Part shown: piece after piece, positions 22,084-32,091 of the stretch
How the letters are laid out: each line of letters opens with the position of its first letter
How positions within the stretch are numbered: position 1 is the first letter of the stretch
NCBI RefSeq assembly: GCF_014647435.1
Contig: NZ_BMPE01000001.1
Span: 372,001-436,000, forward strand
DNA: 64,000 nt
Reading direction: 5' to 3'
Source: Deinococcus radiotolerans
GTDB lineage: Bacteria > Deinococcota > Deinococci > Deinococcales > Deinococcaceae
Translations under genes and position numbers: made by a program
The notes under the pieces: generated by a model
Databases searched by the model: none
Told to the model about the DNA's origin: nothing
What the model saw: the letters and a program-made list of their open reading frames with translations, nothing else

Positions 22084-22986
22084 ATGATCGCCTACAGCGA
22101 GGTCAGTGCCTTCACCGAGACGCCCGGACACGGCAACCGGGCGGGCGTGGTGCTGGACGCCGCGCACCTCTCCCGGCAGGACATGCAGGCGCTCGCCGAG
22201 CTGCTGGGCGCCCCCGAGACCGTGTTCATCACCCGCCGCGAGGGCAACATCGCGCGCGTCCGGTACTTCACGCCCACCCAGGAGGTGGACTTCTGCGGGC
22301 ACGCCACCATAGCCCTGGGGTTCACGCTGGCGCAGGCCGGGCAGTGGCCCGACGGGCAGGACCTCCACCTCGACACGCTGGTGGGCCGCGTGCCGCTGCG
22401 CCTGCACAGCGAGGCGGGCGTACCGCGCCGCGTGTGGATGCGGCAGCCCTCCCCCACCTACCGCGCCGTGCCCGCCACGCTGCGCGCCGATCTGGCCGAG
22501 GCGCTCGGCATCGACCACCGCATGATCCACCGCGGCCTGCCGCTGGCCGCTGCCAGTACGGGCCTCTGGAGCGTGTTCGTGCCGCTGCTGGACGCCGTGA
22601 TCCTGGACGGACTGGAGCCGGACCTGACGCGCGTCCACACGCTGAGCGACGCGCTGGGCGTGGGCAGCATCTACGCGTACGCGCCGATGGGCGTGAACCG
22701 CTTCGCCGCGCGGGACTTCGCGCCTGCCCTGGGCATCCCCGAGGACCCCGTGACCGGCAGCGCGGGCGGCGCCCTGATGGCGCTGCTGGCCAGTCAGGGC
22801 CGCCTGCCGGTGCGGGGCGAGCGCGCCTGCGGCCTCGTGTATCAGGGGCACGCGCTGGGCACGCCGGGCGAGGTCGAGGTCGAACTGGAACTCGACGGGC
22901 AGCGCGTCACGAAGGTGCATGTGGGCGGCTGCGCCACCGTGGAACGCGAGGGCATCTGGTCGCCCCCCACGCCCGCCACCCGCTGA
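22084..22986 (+). CDS. PhzF family isomerase-like protein
   Basis: A 300-residue protein with the diaminopimelate epimerase-type double fold of Phz[17 protein letters not shown] at the start, ETVFI (catalytic Glu segment), [19 protein letters not shown], and [14 protein letters not shown] in the second half. The reaction in Deinococcus is unknown. TAAAAT (22072-22077) lies 6 nt before the ATG. The upstream 100 bp is unusually AT-rich and carries a CRP-like box, so regulation by a CRP/FNR protein is plausible. Confidence 0.9.
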   Translation: MIAYSEVSAFTETPGHGNRAGVVLDAAHLSRQDMQALAELLGAPETVFITRREGNIARVRYFTPTQEVDFCGHATIALGFTLAQAGQWPDGQDLHLDTLVGRVPLRLHSEAGVPRRVWMRQPSPTYRAVPATLRADLAEALGIDHRMIHRGLPLAAASTGLWSVFVPLLDAVILDGLEPDLTRVHTLSDALGVGSIYAYAPMGVNRFAARDFAPALGIPEDPVTGSAGGALMALLASQGRLPVRGERACGLVYQGHALGTPGEVEVELELDGQRVTKVHVGGCATVEREGIWSPPTPATR

Positions 22987-23040
22987 AGGAAACCTGCACG
23001 ACCCGGCGCCTCCCTGACAGGCGGGGCCTATCATGCCCGG

Positions 23041-23835
23041 ATGCTTGGACTGATCTGTGTGGATGTGGACGGCACCCTGGTGGGCACCGGGAACCTCGTG
23101 CGGGACGACGTGTGGGCCGCGCTGGCGGACGCCCGCGCGCGCGGCGTGCGGATCGCGCTGTGCAGCGGCCGCCCCGCCATCGGTAACGCCCGCGCGTACG
23201 CCGAGCGGCTCGACCCGGACGGCTGGCACGTCTTCCAGAACGGCGCGAGCATCGTCAACGTGGGCAGCGGTGCCAGCCTGTCCGAAGCCATCCCCGAGGA
23301 TGGATTAAAGCTGCTGATCGACCGCGCCGCGCACACGGACCGCCTTCTGGAGGTCTACACCGACCTGGAGTTCGCCATCACAAAACCCGGTGACCTAGCT
23401 GAGCGGCACGCGGCCCTGCTGGGCGTTCCCTACGAAGCGCGCACGCCGGAGAGCCTGGACGGCACGGTCGTCCGCGCGCAGTGGGTCGTGCCCCGCGCCG
23501 AGGAAGGCACGGTCGTCGCCGAACCCCACCCGGGCATGGACCTGCACCCGGCGGGCAGCCCGGTCATGCCGGACGCGATGTTCATCAGCGTCACGCGCGC
23601 CGGGGTCAGCAAGGGCACGGCCGTGCAGCGCGTCGCGGCGCAGTACGGCCTGAGCATGGACCGCGTCATGATGGTCGGCGACGGCGAAAACGACGTGACC
23701 GCCATGCGCGTCGTGGGCCACCCGGTCGCCATGGGGAACGCCGACGCGCCCGCCGTCGCCGCCAGCCGCTACCGCGTCGCGCACGTGGACGAGGGCGGCC
23801 TGCGCGAAGCGGTCGAGCTCGCCATGACCCTCTGA
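23041..23835 (+). CDS. Cof-type HAD hydrolase
   Basis: A 264-residue type IIB HAD phosphatase with motif I DVDGTL at 8-13, motif II CSGR, Lys in SKGTAV, and motif [13 protein letters not shown]. These dephosphorylate sugar phosphates or nucleotides. TATCAT (23029-23034) lies 6 nt before the ATG. The following gene starts five bases after the stop. Confidence 0.92.
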   Translation: MLGLICVDVDGTLVGTGNLVRDDVWAALADARARGVRIALCSGRPAIGNARAYAERLDPDGWHVFQNGASIVNVGSGASLSEAIPEDGLKLLIDRAAHTDRLLEVYTDLEFAITKPGDLAERHAALLGVPYEARTPESLDGTVVRAQWVVPRAEEGTVVAEPHPGMDLHPAGSPVMPDAMFISVTRAGVSKGTAVQRVAAQYGLSMDRVMMVGDGENDVTAMRVVGHPVAMGNADAPAVAASRYRVAHVDEGGLREAVELAMTL

Positions 23836-23839
23836 CCGC

Positions 23840-24346
23840 ATGACCTTCGACACGCTGGACCTGCGCTGGGACTCCTGGGAGGGCGACGAGGACACGGTGT
23901 TGGTCCTCATGAACGGAACGCCCCTCGTGGAACTCGTGCGCCGCTGGGAGGACGTGGCCGCACAGGCGACCGGTGAACGTTCCCTGGCGGGCAGTTACGC
24001 CGGACTGCCCGCCCGATTCGCAGCGGAGATTCAGACCGCGTGGCTGGGTGCCGATCAGGATGATGGCCGGCTGGGTGGCCCCGGTAAATGGGTCACCCTG
24101 CTGGGCTGCGAGTGCGGCGAACCCGGGTGCTGGCCACTGCTGGCCCGCATCGAGACGGATGGGCAGGCGGTTCGCTGGCTCGACTTCCAGCAGCCCTACC
24201 GGGCGAAGAAGGAGGCCGATCCCCTGAACCCGCAGCGCCCACCGACGCCATTCTGGTCGTATGAGGGGTTCGGGCCGTTCGTGTTCGAGCGGGCGGCGTA
24301 CACGCGGGCGGTGCGGTCACTGGGGCGGGCGTCCACTGATTCTTGA
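23840..24346 (+). CDS. Hypothetical cytoplasmic protein with a CECGEPGC cluster
   Basis: A 168-residue acidic protein, Trp-rich, with [18 protein letters not shown] in the middle: three cysteines that could bind metal. The flanking pattern ([10 protein letters not shown]...[16 protein letters not shown]) looks like a conserved but uncharacterised family. It follows the HAD gene with a 4-nt gap and no SD, so is probably co-transcribed. Confidence 0.75.
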   Translation: MTFDTLDLRWDSWEGDEDTVLVLMNGTPLVELVRRWEDVAAQATGERSLAGSYAGLPARFAAEIQTAWLGADQDDGRLGGPGKWVTLLGCECGEPGCWPLLARIETDGQAVRWLDFQQPYRAKKEADPLNPQRPPTPFWSYEGFGPFVFERAAYTRAVRSLGRASTDS

Positions 24347-24388
24347 TCTCCCCCGCCGGGCCCGCACTGGGCGTGGCAGGCTGGGGGC

Positions 24389-24787
24389 ATGCTGGAGCTG
24401 GTGAAGGGCTGGACGGAGATCGTGGCGACCGGGGTGGAGGTCGCGGCGGCCCTGATCATCGCGCTGGCGGCGCTGCTGGCGCTGATCCGGGCGCTGGTGG
24501 CGTTCGCGCGGCCCTCGGCGCAGCCGGACGCGCAGAAGGAGTCGCTGCGGCTGGAGTTGGGCCGCTGGCTGGCGGTGGCGCTAGAATTCACGCTGGCGGC
24601 GGACATACTGCGCACGGCAATTGCACCGTCGTGGGACGACATCGGGAAGCTGGCGGCCATCGCGGCGCTGCGGACACTGCTGAACTTCTTCCTCCAGCGC
24701 GAGATCGACGGGCACCGCGCGCGGGGGGCCGAGGCGGAAGCGGCCGCGCGGGATGGGGCGGTCAGCTCAGGAACAGCCGGGCGCTGA
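24389..24787 (+). CDS. DUF1622-like small membrane protein
   Basis: A 132-residue protein with hydrophobic segments at about 10-40 and 67-100 ([37 protein letters not shown]), the DUF1622 pattern. Function is unknown. Its 3' end overlaps the convergent TauE/SafE gene by 26 bp. No clear promoter or SD is seen. Confidence 0.75.
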   Translation: MLELVKGWTEIVATGVEVAAALIIALAALLALIRALVAFARPSAQPDAQKESLRLELGRWLAVALEFTLAADILRTAIAPSWDDIGKLAAIAALRTLLNFFLQREIDGHRARGAEAEAAARDGAVSSGTAGR

Positions 24788-25511
24788 CGAGCAGGACGAT
24801 CAGGCCGTACATCCATTTCACGAAGGCGCTGCCGCGCAGCATCGCCATGCGCGCGCCGAGCGCGGCGCCCAGGGCGTTGGCGAGGCCCATGGGCAGCCCG
24901 ATCCACCAGACCATCTGCCCGCCGATCAGGAAGAACAGGAACGCGCCGAGGTTCGTGGCGAAGTTCAGCGTGCGGGCATTCCCGCTGGCGCGCACGAGGT
25001 TGAAGCCCGCCAGGGCGAACAGGAACATGGCGAACGTGCCGGTGCCGGGGCCGAGGAAGCCGTCGTACATCCCGATGATGAACGTGCCGGGCAGGGTGAG
25101 CGCCAGCGTTCGGGCGGTGAGGCCGGGGTAGCGGTCCTCCAGCCCGAAGGATTTGTTGGCCAGCACGAGGGCGCCGACCCCCAAGATGACCACGCCGACC
25201 AGGGTGCGGAACGCGTCGGGGTTCACGAAGTGCACGAGGTACGCGCCGGTGGCGCTGCCCAGCAGGGCCAGGGGGATCAGGCGCACGACGAGGGCGCGGT
25301 CCACGTGGCCCTTGCGCCAGTACTGCACGGTGGCGCTGCCGGACCCGAAGATCGCCAGGAGTTTGTTCGTGGCGACGACCTGCGCGGGGCTCAGGCCCAT
25401 GAAGAACAGCGTGGGGAGGGTGATGGTGCCGCCGCCCCCGGCGACCGCGTCGATGAAGCCCGCGAGGAAGGCGAGGGGGAGGCCGTACAGCAGGACTTCG
25501 GGACCGGGCAC
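24762..25511 (-). CDS. TauE/SafE (TSUP) family transporter
   Basis: A 249-residue membrane protein with about eight segments and two TSUP repeats: [22 protein letters not shown] and [19 protein letters not shown]. Such proteins export sulfite or organosulfonates. GTG 25511 is chosen because TACGCT (minus strand, 25518-25523) lies 6 nt upstream; the longer GTG 25517 abuts the promoter. It is divergent from tyrA. Confidence 0.88.
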   Translation of the reverse strand: MPGPEVLLYGLPLAFLAGFIDAVAGGGGTITLPTLFFMGLSPAQVVATNKLLAIFGSGSATVQYWRKGHVDRALVVRLIPLALLGSATGAYLVHFVNPDAFRTLVGVVILGVGALVLANKSFGLEDRYPGLTARTLALTLPGTFIIGMYDGFLGPGTGTFAMFLFALAGFNLVRASGNARTLNFATNLGAFLFFLIGGQMVWWIGLPMGLANALGAALGARMAMLRGSAFVKWMYGLIVLLVSARLFLS

Positions 25512-25610
25512 CGGCACAGCGTAGCGAACGCGCCTGTGGTTGCGTCCCCGTGCGGGGGACGTTAAGCAGGGTTCTGGGGGGGCGGGGAGGGGCGTGCTAG
25601 CCTCCGCGTC

Positions 25611-26717
25611 ATGAGTGCCGCTTCACCGTCTGCCCCTGGCCCGCTGTTCGAGACCGCCGTGGTGGCGGGGGTGGGGCTGATCGGCGGGAGTGTTGCGCTG
25701 GGGCTGCGGCAGCGGCTGCTGGCGCGGCGCGTGATCGGCCTGGACGCCAGCCCCGAGGTGCTGCGCGAGGCCGAGGCGCTGGGCGTGGTGGACGAGGTCC
25801 GTGCTGCGCCCGGCGAGTGGCTGCGCGGCGCGGATCTGGTCGTCCTGGCCGCGCCGATGCGGGCCCTGGCGCCGCTGGCGCGCGAACTGGCGCCGTTCCT
25901 GAACCCGGCCGCGCTGGTGACGGACGTGGGCAGCGTGAAGGGCGGCATTGCCGCCGAGATGGAGAGGTTGGGCGTGCGGCACTTCGTGGCGGGGCACCCC
26001 ATGGCGGGCAGTGAGCGGGGCGGCGTGACGCACGCGCGCGCGGCGCTGCTGGAGAACGCCGTGTGGGTGCTGACGCCCACCGACCATACGCCACTGACGG
26101 CCCTGAGTAAGGCCCGGACGCTGGTGGAGGAACTGGGGGCGGCGCCGGTCGTGATGCCGCCGGACGCGCACGACGCGCTGGTCGCCACGATCAGTCACCT
26201 CCCCTACCTCGCGAGTCTGGCCCTGACGCACATGGTCGCGCGGGACGAGCGGCTGAGCCTGCTCGCGGCGGGCGGCTTCCGGGACCTGACGCGCGTGGCA
26301 AGCGGCGACCCGCGCATGAGCCGCGACATGGTCGTGGAGAACAAGGGGGCCCTGCGCGAGGCCCTGACCCGCTTCCGGCGGCAGCTGGAACGCCTGGAAG
26401 CCGATCTGGACGAACCGGAGGAGCTGCTGGAGGCCGCGCGAGAGGGGAAACGCACACGCGACAGCCTGCCGATCGTGCGGCGCAGCCTGCTGCCGCAGCG
26501 GCACGATCTGGTGGTGGCCGTACCGGATAAACCGAATCAGATCGGGGCGGTGACGCAGGCGCTGGGCGAGGCGGGCGTGAACATCAAGGACATTGAGGTG
26601 CTGGCGATCCGCGAGGATGGCGGCGCGATCCGCCTGGGCCTGGAAACCCCGGAGGACGTGGCGCACGCGGCCGCCATCCTTCAGGCGGCGGGCTTCGAGG
26701 TGCGCGGGCGCGGCTGA
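25611..26717 (+). CDS. tyrA: Prephenate dehydrogenase
   Basis: A 368-residue enzyme oxidising prephenate to 4-hydroxyphenylpyruvate. The Rossmann motif [23 protein letters not shown] and [16 protein letters not shown] (catalytic His) are present; a C-terminal ACT domain (about residues 300-368, [23 protein letters not shown]) suggests tyrosine control. TAGCCT (25598-25603) lies 7 nt before the ATG. With pheA at 18.8 kb both prephenate branches are in the window. Confidence 0.96.
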   Translation: MSAASPSAPGPLFETAVVAGVGLIGGSVALGLRQRLLARRVIGLDASPEVLREAEALGVVDEVRAAPGEWLRGADLVVLAAPMRALAPLARELAPFLNPAALVTDVGSVKGGIAAEMERLGVRHFVAGHPMAGSERGGVTHARAALLENAVWVLTPTDHTPLTALSKARTLVEELGAAPVVMPPDAHDALVATISHLPYLASLALTHMVARDERLSLLAAGGFRDLTRVASGDPRMSRDMVVENKGALREALTRFRRQLERLEADLDEPEELLEAAREGKRTRDSLPIVRRSLLPQRHDLVVAVPDKPNQIGAVTQALGEAGVNIKDIEVLAIREDGGAIRLGLETPEDVAHAAAILQAAGFEVRGRG

Positions 26718-26795
26718 ACTGACCCGCCAGGCAGTCCGGGACGTCTGGGCCGCGTTCATCCCCGCTTTCCCCGCGCGGGGTAGGGTGAGGCGATT

Positions 26796-27890
26796 GTGAC
26801 GGACGCTGACCCTGTTTCACCTGCCCCAGCGCCCCCGGCTGCGCCGCCGGGCAAGCTGACGGCCATCGACATGTTCCGGGGCCTGACGATTATCGAGGTG
26901 GTGGCGCACCACTCGACCGGGGTGATGCTCCGGTACCTGGATCCGGCCTCGACGGCGCACCTGTACACGCTGATCCTGAACCGCACACTGCACTTCGCGG
27001 TGCCCGCGTTCGTGTTCCTGTCGGCGGTGGTGCTGACCCGCAGCCTCCTGAAACGCTTCGAGCCGCGGCGGTACTTCTGGCGACGCCTGACGCGCGGCGG
27101 CTGGCCGTACCTGCTGTGGAGTGTCCTGTACGCCCTGTGGTACGTGTGGACGGATCAGCGTGTCCCGGAGTCCCTGACGGACCCGGCCCGCTGGCGGGAC
27201 TGGCTGCTGTACGGAAAGGCCAGCTACCACCTGTATTTCCTGCTGGTCGCGCTGGAGGTGTACGTGGTGCTGCCCCTGATGCTGCCCCTAGCGCGCCGGA
27301 AGCCCAGCATCACGGGAGCGCTGCTGTTCGGGGCGGCGTTGCAGTTGGGCCTGTACCTGCTGAACCGCGAGGTGCTGCGCCTGCCGTTCCCGGCGAGCAC
27401 GGTGCTGTGGTACATGCTGCCCATTACGCTGGGCGTGGCGGTCGGCGCGCGCCTGGACGAGTTCCCCGCGTGGTGGCGGCGGCGGCGCTGGGTGCTGCTG
27501 CCCGTCCTGACGCTGGCGTTCAGCCTGTACCTGCCCGAGGCGCTGGCGTACGCGCGGGGCGAGCGGGTCACGCCCATCGTGTACTCGGGGCTGTCGTGGG
27601 TGTACACCAGCCTGATGGCGCTGACGCTGCTGGGTCTGGCGTTCCGCGTGCAGCGCAGCGCGTCCACGGTGCGCCTGACCGTGGCGCTGCTGGGCACCGT
27701 GAGCCTGCAGGTGTACCTGATTCACCCGGCGCTGCTGCAGGCGCTGGAACGCTGGGACGCCCCGGACGGCCCGCCGTGGCAGGTGGCGCTGACGATGCTG
27801 GGGTACTTCCTGCTCGCGCTGGGTGTGCCTGCCCTGCTGGGCCGGGCGCTGCTGAACACGCGCCTGAGCACGCTGCTGTTCGGCCGGTGA
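26796..27890 (+). CDS. Acyltransferase-3 family membrane protein
   Basis: A 364-residue protein with about ten membrane segments. It opens LTAIDMFRGLTIIEVVAHHS, like the R-x-DxxRG...H start of acyltransferase-3 (OafA/YrhL) proteins that O-acetylate envelope sugars. GTG 26796 follows TAGGGT (26781-26786) by 9 nt. It probably works on extracytoplasmic glycans; the acceptor is unknown. Confidence 0.82.
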   Translation: MTDADPVSPAPAPPAAPPGKLTAIDMFRGLTIIEVVAHHSTGVMLRYLDPASTAHLYTLILNRTLHFAVPAFVFLSAVVLTRSLLKRFEPRRYFWRRLTRGGWPYLLWSVLYALWYVWTDQRVPESLTDPARWRDWLLYGKASYHLYFLLVALEVYVVLPLMLPLARRKPSITGALLFGAALQLGLYLLNREVLRLPFPASTVLWYMLPITLGVAVGARLDEFPAWWRRRRWVLLPVLTLAFSLYLPEALAYARGERVTPIVYSGLSWVYTSLMALTLLGLAFRVQRSASTVRLTVALLGTVSLQVYLIHPALLQALERWDAPDGPPWQVALTMLGYFLLALGVPALLGRALLNTRLSTLLFGR

Positions 27891-27937
27891 GGGCCTTCTC
27901 AGCTGGCGCGGCGCGCGCCGCGCTACAGTGCCGCGCG

Positions 27938-28786
27938 GTGAAGGGGTTGATGGTGATGGCGCTGGCGGCTGGCCTGATGTGGTCTGGCGCGCAGGGGATG
28001 GTCGTGGGTCCGCAGGTGACCGGTCACGCGGGTACGCAGCCGCTGCACCGCGCGGCGGTGCCGGCTGGGGTGTGGGTGCCGGTGGGCACCGCCGAGGCGC
28101 TGTCGCTGCTGCGCGTGCCGAAGTCGTGCGCGCGGTCGTGCGCGCTGGTGGTCGTGTCCCATCCACGCGGGCAGACGGCCGAGCACCTGCGGGACAGCGC
28201 CAGCGTGGCGGTCCTGACGGCCGCACTGATTCACGCGGGGTTCGCGGTGCTGCTGTCCGGGGACGGCGGGGCGACCAGTTGGGGCAGCCCGGCGGGCCTG
28301 GCGGCGCTCGGGGCGGTGCACGCGCAGGCCACGGACCTCTTTCCCTGGTCGGGGCGGACGTACGCGCTGGGCCTGAGCATGGGCGGCCTGATGGCGCTGC
28401 GCTCGGCGCTGCCCGGCGCGCCGTACCCGGTCGAGGGCGTGGCCCTGATCGACGGCTGGGTGGACCTGCAGGTGGCGTGGGGTTCGGCCCTGTCGCGCCG
28501 CGAGGAGATCCAGGCGGCGTACGGGCTGGCCGACCCGCCCGAGGAGCTGAACCCGCTGTGGCTGGCGCGGTCCTGGGGGCCGCGGCCGCTGCTGGTGTTC
28601 GGCAGTCCCGATGACCGGACCGTCCCGTTCACGCGCAACGGGGAGACCCTGTGGGCCGAGGCGGGCGAGGCGGACGTGGGGGGCCTGGTGCACCTGAGTG
28701 GCGGTCACCTGGGTGGCAACCGGTTCACGCCGGTGGTCGCGCAGCAGCTGGTCGGGTTTTACCGCGCGCTGGAGGCGCGGCGGTGA
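27938..28786 (+). CDS. Secreted alpha/beta hydrolase
   Basis: A 282-residue protein with a signal peptide (MKGLMVMALAAGLMWSGAQG) and an alpha/beta hydrolase core: LVVVSHPRG (oxyanion side), nucleophile elbow GLSMGG, FGSPDDRTVPF (Asp) and HLSGGHLGG (His). Esterase or peptidase activity is plausible. GTG 27938 follows TACAGT (27924-27929) by 8 nt. Confidence 0.85.
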   Translation: MKGLMVMALAAGLMWSGAQGMVVGPQVTGHAGTQPLHRAAVPAGVWVPVGTAEALSLLRVPKSCARSCALVVVSHPRGQTAEHLRDSASVAVLTAALIHAGFAVLLSGDGGATSWGSPAGLAALGAVHAQATDLFPWSGRTYALGLSMGGLMALRSALPGAPYPVEGVALIDGWVDLQVAWGSALSRREEIQAAYGLADPPEELNPLWLARSWGPRPLLVFGSPDDRTVPFTRNGETLWAEAGEADVGGLVHLSGGHLGGNRFTPVVAQQLVGFYRALEARR

Positions 28787-28847
28787 TGGCGGCGCAGGCC
28801 GGCCAGCGCGCAGAGTGTTCGCACCTGCCCATTCCAGGCGGGAGAAT

Positions 28848-29708
28848 GTGAAAGACTTTACGCCAGTGAATGATGTGCCGGATCTGACCACCTCCAGTCC
28901 TTCTGTTGTAACGGACCGGCGACGGACCAGTGAGCGGGCCGGCGTGCGGTGCGAGTCCGCGACCTGGCAGGGGCGGCCCGTGTTTCTCAAGACGCTGGTC
29001 TTCGATGAGCCGGACACCCGCGCCCGCTTCGAGCATGAGGGGCGCGTGGCGTGTTCCGTGCAGCATGCATTAATCGTGTCACCCCTCGGGCGGCTGGATC
29101 AGACGCTGGTGTTTCCCTTCGTGCCCGGCGTGACCCTGCGCGAACGGCTGGAGGCCGGGCCCCTGGCGCCCGATGAGGCGACGCGGGTCGCAGGGGGCCT
29201 GGCGGCGGCGGTGGCGGCCCTGCACGCGTGCGGGGTCACGCACCACGACCTCAAACCCGAGAACGTGATCCTTGAAGGCAGCCGCGCCGAGTTTGACGCG
29301 GTTCGCGTCATTGATTTCGGCATGAGCCATGCCACGCGCCTGCCGCTGGACATTCACAGCGGCGCGCGCATGGGAACCCCGCACTTCATGGCCCCCGAGC
29401 AGTTCCTGGGCGTGCGGGGAGACCCACGCAGCGACGTGTACTCGGTGGGCGCCGTGCTGTTCGACTGCCTGGCGGGCGAGCCGCCCTTCCAGGACGCGCT
29501 GGGCTGGCTGTCCGGCCTGAATGACCGCCAGGTGCCGCTGCCCGGGCCGCGTGCACTGCATGGCGTGCTGGCGCGCTGCCTGTCCCGGGACCGCGCGCAG
29601 CGGCCGCCCAGCGCGGCGGCGCTCTACACGGAACTCAGCGCGGCGCGACGGGCGCTGGGCCTGACGCCCCTGCCGGACCTGAGCGACTGGAGGGGCCAGT
29701 GCCGCTGA
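28848..29708 (+). CDS. Ser/Thr protein kinase, short, with degenerate glycine loop
   Basis: A 286-residue Hanks-type kinase without transmembrane or sensor domain. The catalytic loop is HHDLKPEN (HRD changed to HHD), then DFGMSHA and GTPHFMAPEQ, and SDVYSVGAVLFDCLAGEPPF. Lys in PVFLKTL and Glu in FEHEGRV could form the salt bridge, but no GxGxxG loop is visible. GTG 28848 has a GGGAG upstream. It overlaps holA by 10 bases, an unusual pairing of a kinase with a replication subunit. Confidence 0.88.
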   Translation: MKDFTPVNDVPDLTTSSPSVVTDRRRTSERAGVRCESATWQGRPVFLKTLVFDEPDTRARFEHEGRVACSVQHALIVSPLGRLDQTLVFPFVPGVTLRERLEAGPLAPDEATRVAGGLAAAVAALHACGVTHHDLKPENVILEGSRAEFDAVRVIDFGMSHATRLPLDIHSGARMGTPHFMAPEQFLGVRGDPRSDVYSVGAVLFDCLAGEPPFQDALGWLSGLNDRQVPLPGPRALHGVLARCLSRDRAQRPPSAAALYTELSAARRALGLTPLPDLSDWRGQCR

Positions 29709-30601
29709 TCGCGTTCACCGGGCACCGCTTCCTGGCGGACGAGACCCTGCGCGACACCCTGACCACGCGGGGCCTGAACGCGCGGGACCTGCCCCGCGTG
29801 GCGGGTGAGGACGTGACGGCCGACGCGCTGGGCCCGCACCTGAGCCCCGGCCTGTTCGGGGACGGCGGGGTGATCGTGGACCTGGAGGGCGTGAAGCCCG
29901 ACAAGGCCCTGCTGGAGCTGCTGGCCGGGGCGGCCGTGACGGTCGCGGTGCTGGACGAGGCGCCGCCCGCCACGCGCCTGAAGGTGTACGAGGGCCGGGG
30001 TGAGGTGGTCGCCTCGCCCGCGCCCAGCAAGACCGGGGACGTGGCCGGGTGGGTCACGCAGCGGGCGAAGAAGGCGAAGCTGCCGCTGGACCGGGACGCG
30101 AGTCTGTACCTTGCGGAGGTGTTCGGCGCGGACCTCGCCGGGATTGCCGGAGAGCTGAACAAACTGGCCCTGCTGGACGGGCCGTTCACGCGGGACGCCG
30201 TGCAGCGCGTCGTGGGCCGCGAGCCGCCCGGGGACAGTTTTGCCATGCTGGGTGCCGCCACGACCGGCCGCCCCGGCGAGGCCGTCACGCAGCTGCGGCG
30301 CCTGTTGGCGAGCGGCGAGGACCCCTTCAAGCTGATGGGCGCGGTCGTGTGGCAGTACTCGCTGGTGGCGCGCTGCGTGGCGCTTCAGCAGGAAGGTGGG
30401 CGCGTCACGGAGCAGGTGGCGGCGCAGCGGCTGGGCGTCAAACCATACCCGGCGAAGAAGGCGCTGGACGTCGCGCGGCGGCTGAATGAGGCGAAGATCC
30501 GCACGCACCTGGGCCGCATTCTGGACGCGGACCTGGCCATGAAGCGCGGCCTGGACGCGGGCGTAGCCCTGGAGCGCCTGATCGTGCAGCTCAGTGTGTA
30601 G
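29699..30601 (+). CDS. holA: DNA polymerase III delta subunit
   Basis: A 300-residue clamp-loader wrench subunit: an N-terminal AAA-like fold without Walker motifs (LIAFTGHRFLADETLRD), then WVTQRAKKAKLPLDRDASLYLAEVFGADLAGIAGELNKLAL, the DNA_pol3_delta signature, and the C-domain PFKLMGAVVWQYSLVARC. GTG 29699 has GGAGGGG just upstream inside the kinase gene. It is coupled on both sides. Confidence 0.92.
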   Translation: MPLIAFTGHRFLADETLRDTLTTRGLNARDLPRVAGEDVTADALGPHLSPGLFGDGGVIVDLEGVKPDKALLELLAGAAVTVAVLDEAPPATRLKVYEGRGEVVASPAPSKTGDVAGWVTQRAKKAKLPLDRDASLYLAEVFGADLAGIAGELNKLALLDGPFTRDAVQRVVGREPPGDSFAMLGAATTGRPGEAVTQLRRLLASGEDPFKLMGAVVWQYSLVARCVALQQEGGRVTEQVAAQRLGVKPYPAKKALDVARRLNEAKIRTHLGRILDADLAMKRGLDAGVALERLIVQLSV

Positions 30602-32057
30602 CGCGCTGATCCGAGAGACCGAGTCGGGCCGCGTGCAGGGCCGGGCGCTGCGGGTGGGGCCGGACGTGGCGCTCGCGTGGCTGGGCCTGCCGTACGCGGC
30701 GCGGGCGGCAGGCCTGCTGCGCTTTGCGCCGCCCGCACCCCCGCCGACCTGGGCTGGCGTGCGGCCCGCCACGCGCTTCGCGCCGGACACGCTGCAACCC
30801 CTGGACCCGTCGGTGACCCTCCAGCCGTCCGTGGAGGGCAGCCTGGCGCTGAACGTGTGGGCGCCCAGCACGCCCGGCCCGCACCCGGTCCTGGTGTGGT
30901 TTCACGGCGGGGCGTTCCGGGCGGGCAGTGGGCGCCTGTACGATGGGCGGGTGTTCGCGGCGCGGCGGAACGTGGTGGTCGTGAGCGTCAATTCCCGGCT
31001 GGGGCCGCTGGGGTACGCGGACTTCGCGGGGCTGTTCGGCGACGAGCGGTTCGCGGTGAATGCCGGGTACCTGGATCAGCGGGCGGCGCTGGCGTGGGTG
31101 CACCGCAACGTCGCGGCGTTCGGCGGGGACCCGGGGCGGATCACGGTGGCCGGTGAGTCGGCGGGCGCAGTGACCGTAAACCTGCTCCTGCGGGACCCGG
31201 CGGCGCAGCCGCTGCTGGCGGGCGCAGCCGTGCAGAGTGGCGGCGTGAACCAGCTGTCGGACCGGGAGAACAGCGTGGACCTGGCGGCCGCCTACGCCCG
31301 GGCGCTGGGGGTCACAGCCGCCACCCGCGACCGCTTGTGGACCCTGCCGCCCGCGGCGTTCGTGCGCAGCCTGCACACGCTGGAACGCGTGCGGGCCCGG
31401 CGCCTGAACTCACGGCCCACCCTGGACGGGACGGTCCTGCCGGGCAGCGTGACCGACCTGCTGGCCCGCCCGGCGGCGGCCGTGCCGCTGCTGGTGGGCG
31501 CGAACCGGGAGGAGTACTCGCTGTTCGTGAAACTACCGGACCGCGTGTTCCCCCGGACGGACCGGGCGCTGCTGGCGGGGGTGCTGACGGACGCGGCGGG
31601 CGGCGGGCGGGCCGCTGCGGTCCTGGACGCGTACCCTGACTCGCCGGACGGGCTGGTGGCGCTGGGCACGGACCTGTTCTTTCACGCCCCGAACGACGCG
31701 CTGCTGCGCGCGCACCGCGCCGACTCGTTCCGGTACCGCTTCGACTGGGGCACGCGCCTGTTCGACCTGCGCGCGGCGCACGGCATGGAACTGCTGTTTC
31801 TGTGGCCCCGCCCGATGGGCCTGTCGTCCGGGGCGCTGCGTGGCCGCGGCCGGGCCGAGCAGGCGCACCTGGCCGAGCAGATGCAGGCGGCCTGGGCGTC
31901 GTTCGTGCGCGCGGGGCACCCTGGGGCGAACTGGGCGCCCTGGTCGGCAGCGCGGCCGCAGTTGACCCGCCTGGATCTGGACGGCCTGACCGTCACGGCG
32001 CAGGGCGAGGGCGCGCGCATGACGCGGTGGGCGGGCCTGCTGCCCCCCATGCCGTGA
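30594..32057 (+). CDS. Type B carboxylesterase
   Basis: A 487-residue carboxylesterase with WFHGGAFRAGS (oxyanion hole), GDPGRITVAGESAGAVTV (nucleophile Ser in GESAG) and HGMELLFLW near the catalytic His. No signal peptide is seen, so it is probably cytoplasmic. GTG 30594 overlaps holA by 8 bases, the third gene of a kinase-holA-esterase operon; functional linkage is not apparent. Confidence 0.9.
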   Translation: MCSALIRETESGRVQGRALRVGPDVALAWLGLPYAARAAGLLRFAPPAPPPTWAGVRPATRFAPDTLQPLDPSVTLQPSVEGSLALNVWAPSTPGPHPVLVWFHGGAFRAGSGRLYDGRVFAARRNVVVVSVNSRLGPLGYADFAGLFGDERFAVNAGYLDQRAALAWVHRNVAAFGGDPGRITVAGESAGAVTVNLLLRDPAAQPLLAGAAVQSGGVNQLSDRENSVDLAAAYARALGVTAATRDRLWTLPPAAFVRSLHTLERVRARRLNSRPTLDGTVLPGSVTDLLARPAAAVPLLVGANREEYSLFVKLPDRVFPRTDRALLAGVLTDAAGGGRAAAVLDAYPDSPDGLVALGTDLFFHAPNDALLRAHRADSFRYRFDWGTRLFDLRAAHGMELLFLWPRPMGLSSGALRGRGRAEQAHLAEQMQAAWASFVRAGHPGANWAPWSAARPQLTRLDLDGLTVTAQGEGARMTRWAGLLPPMP

Positions 32058-32091
32058 CAGGCACCCCGGCCGCAGCGGCTAGAGTGACCGG

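Noticed and set aside
27116..27937. 556-residue version of the secreted hydrolase
   Set aside because: The upstream part is a shifted frame of the acyltransferase gene; the signal peptide begins at GTG 27938.
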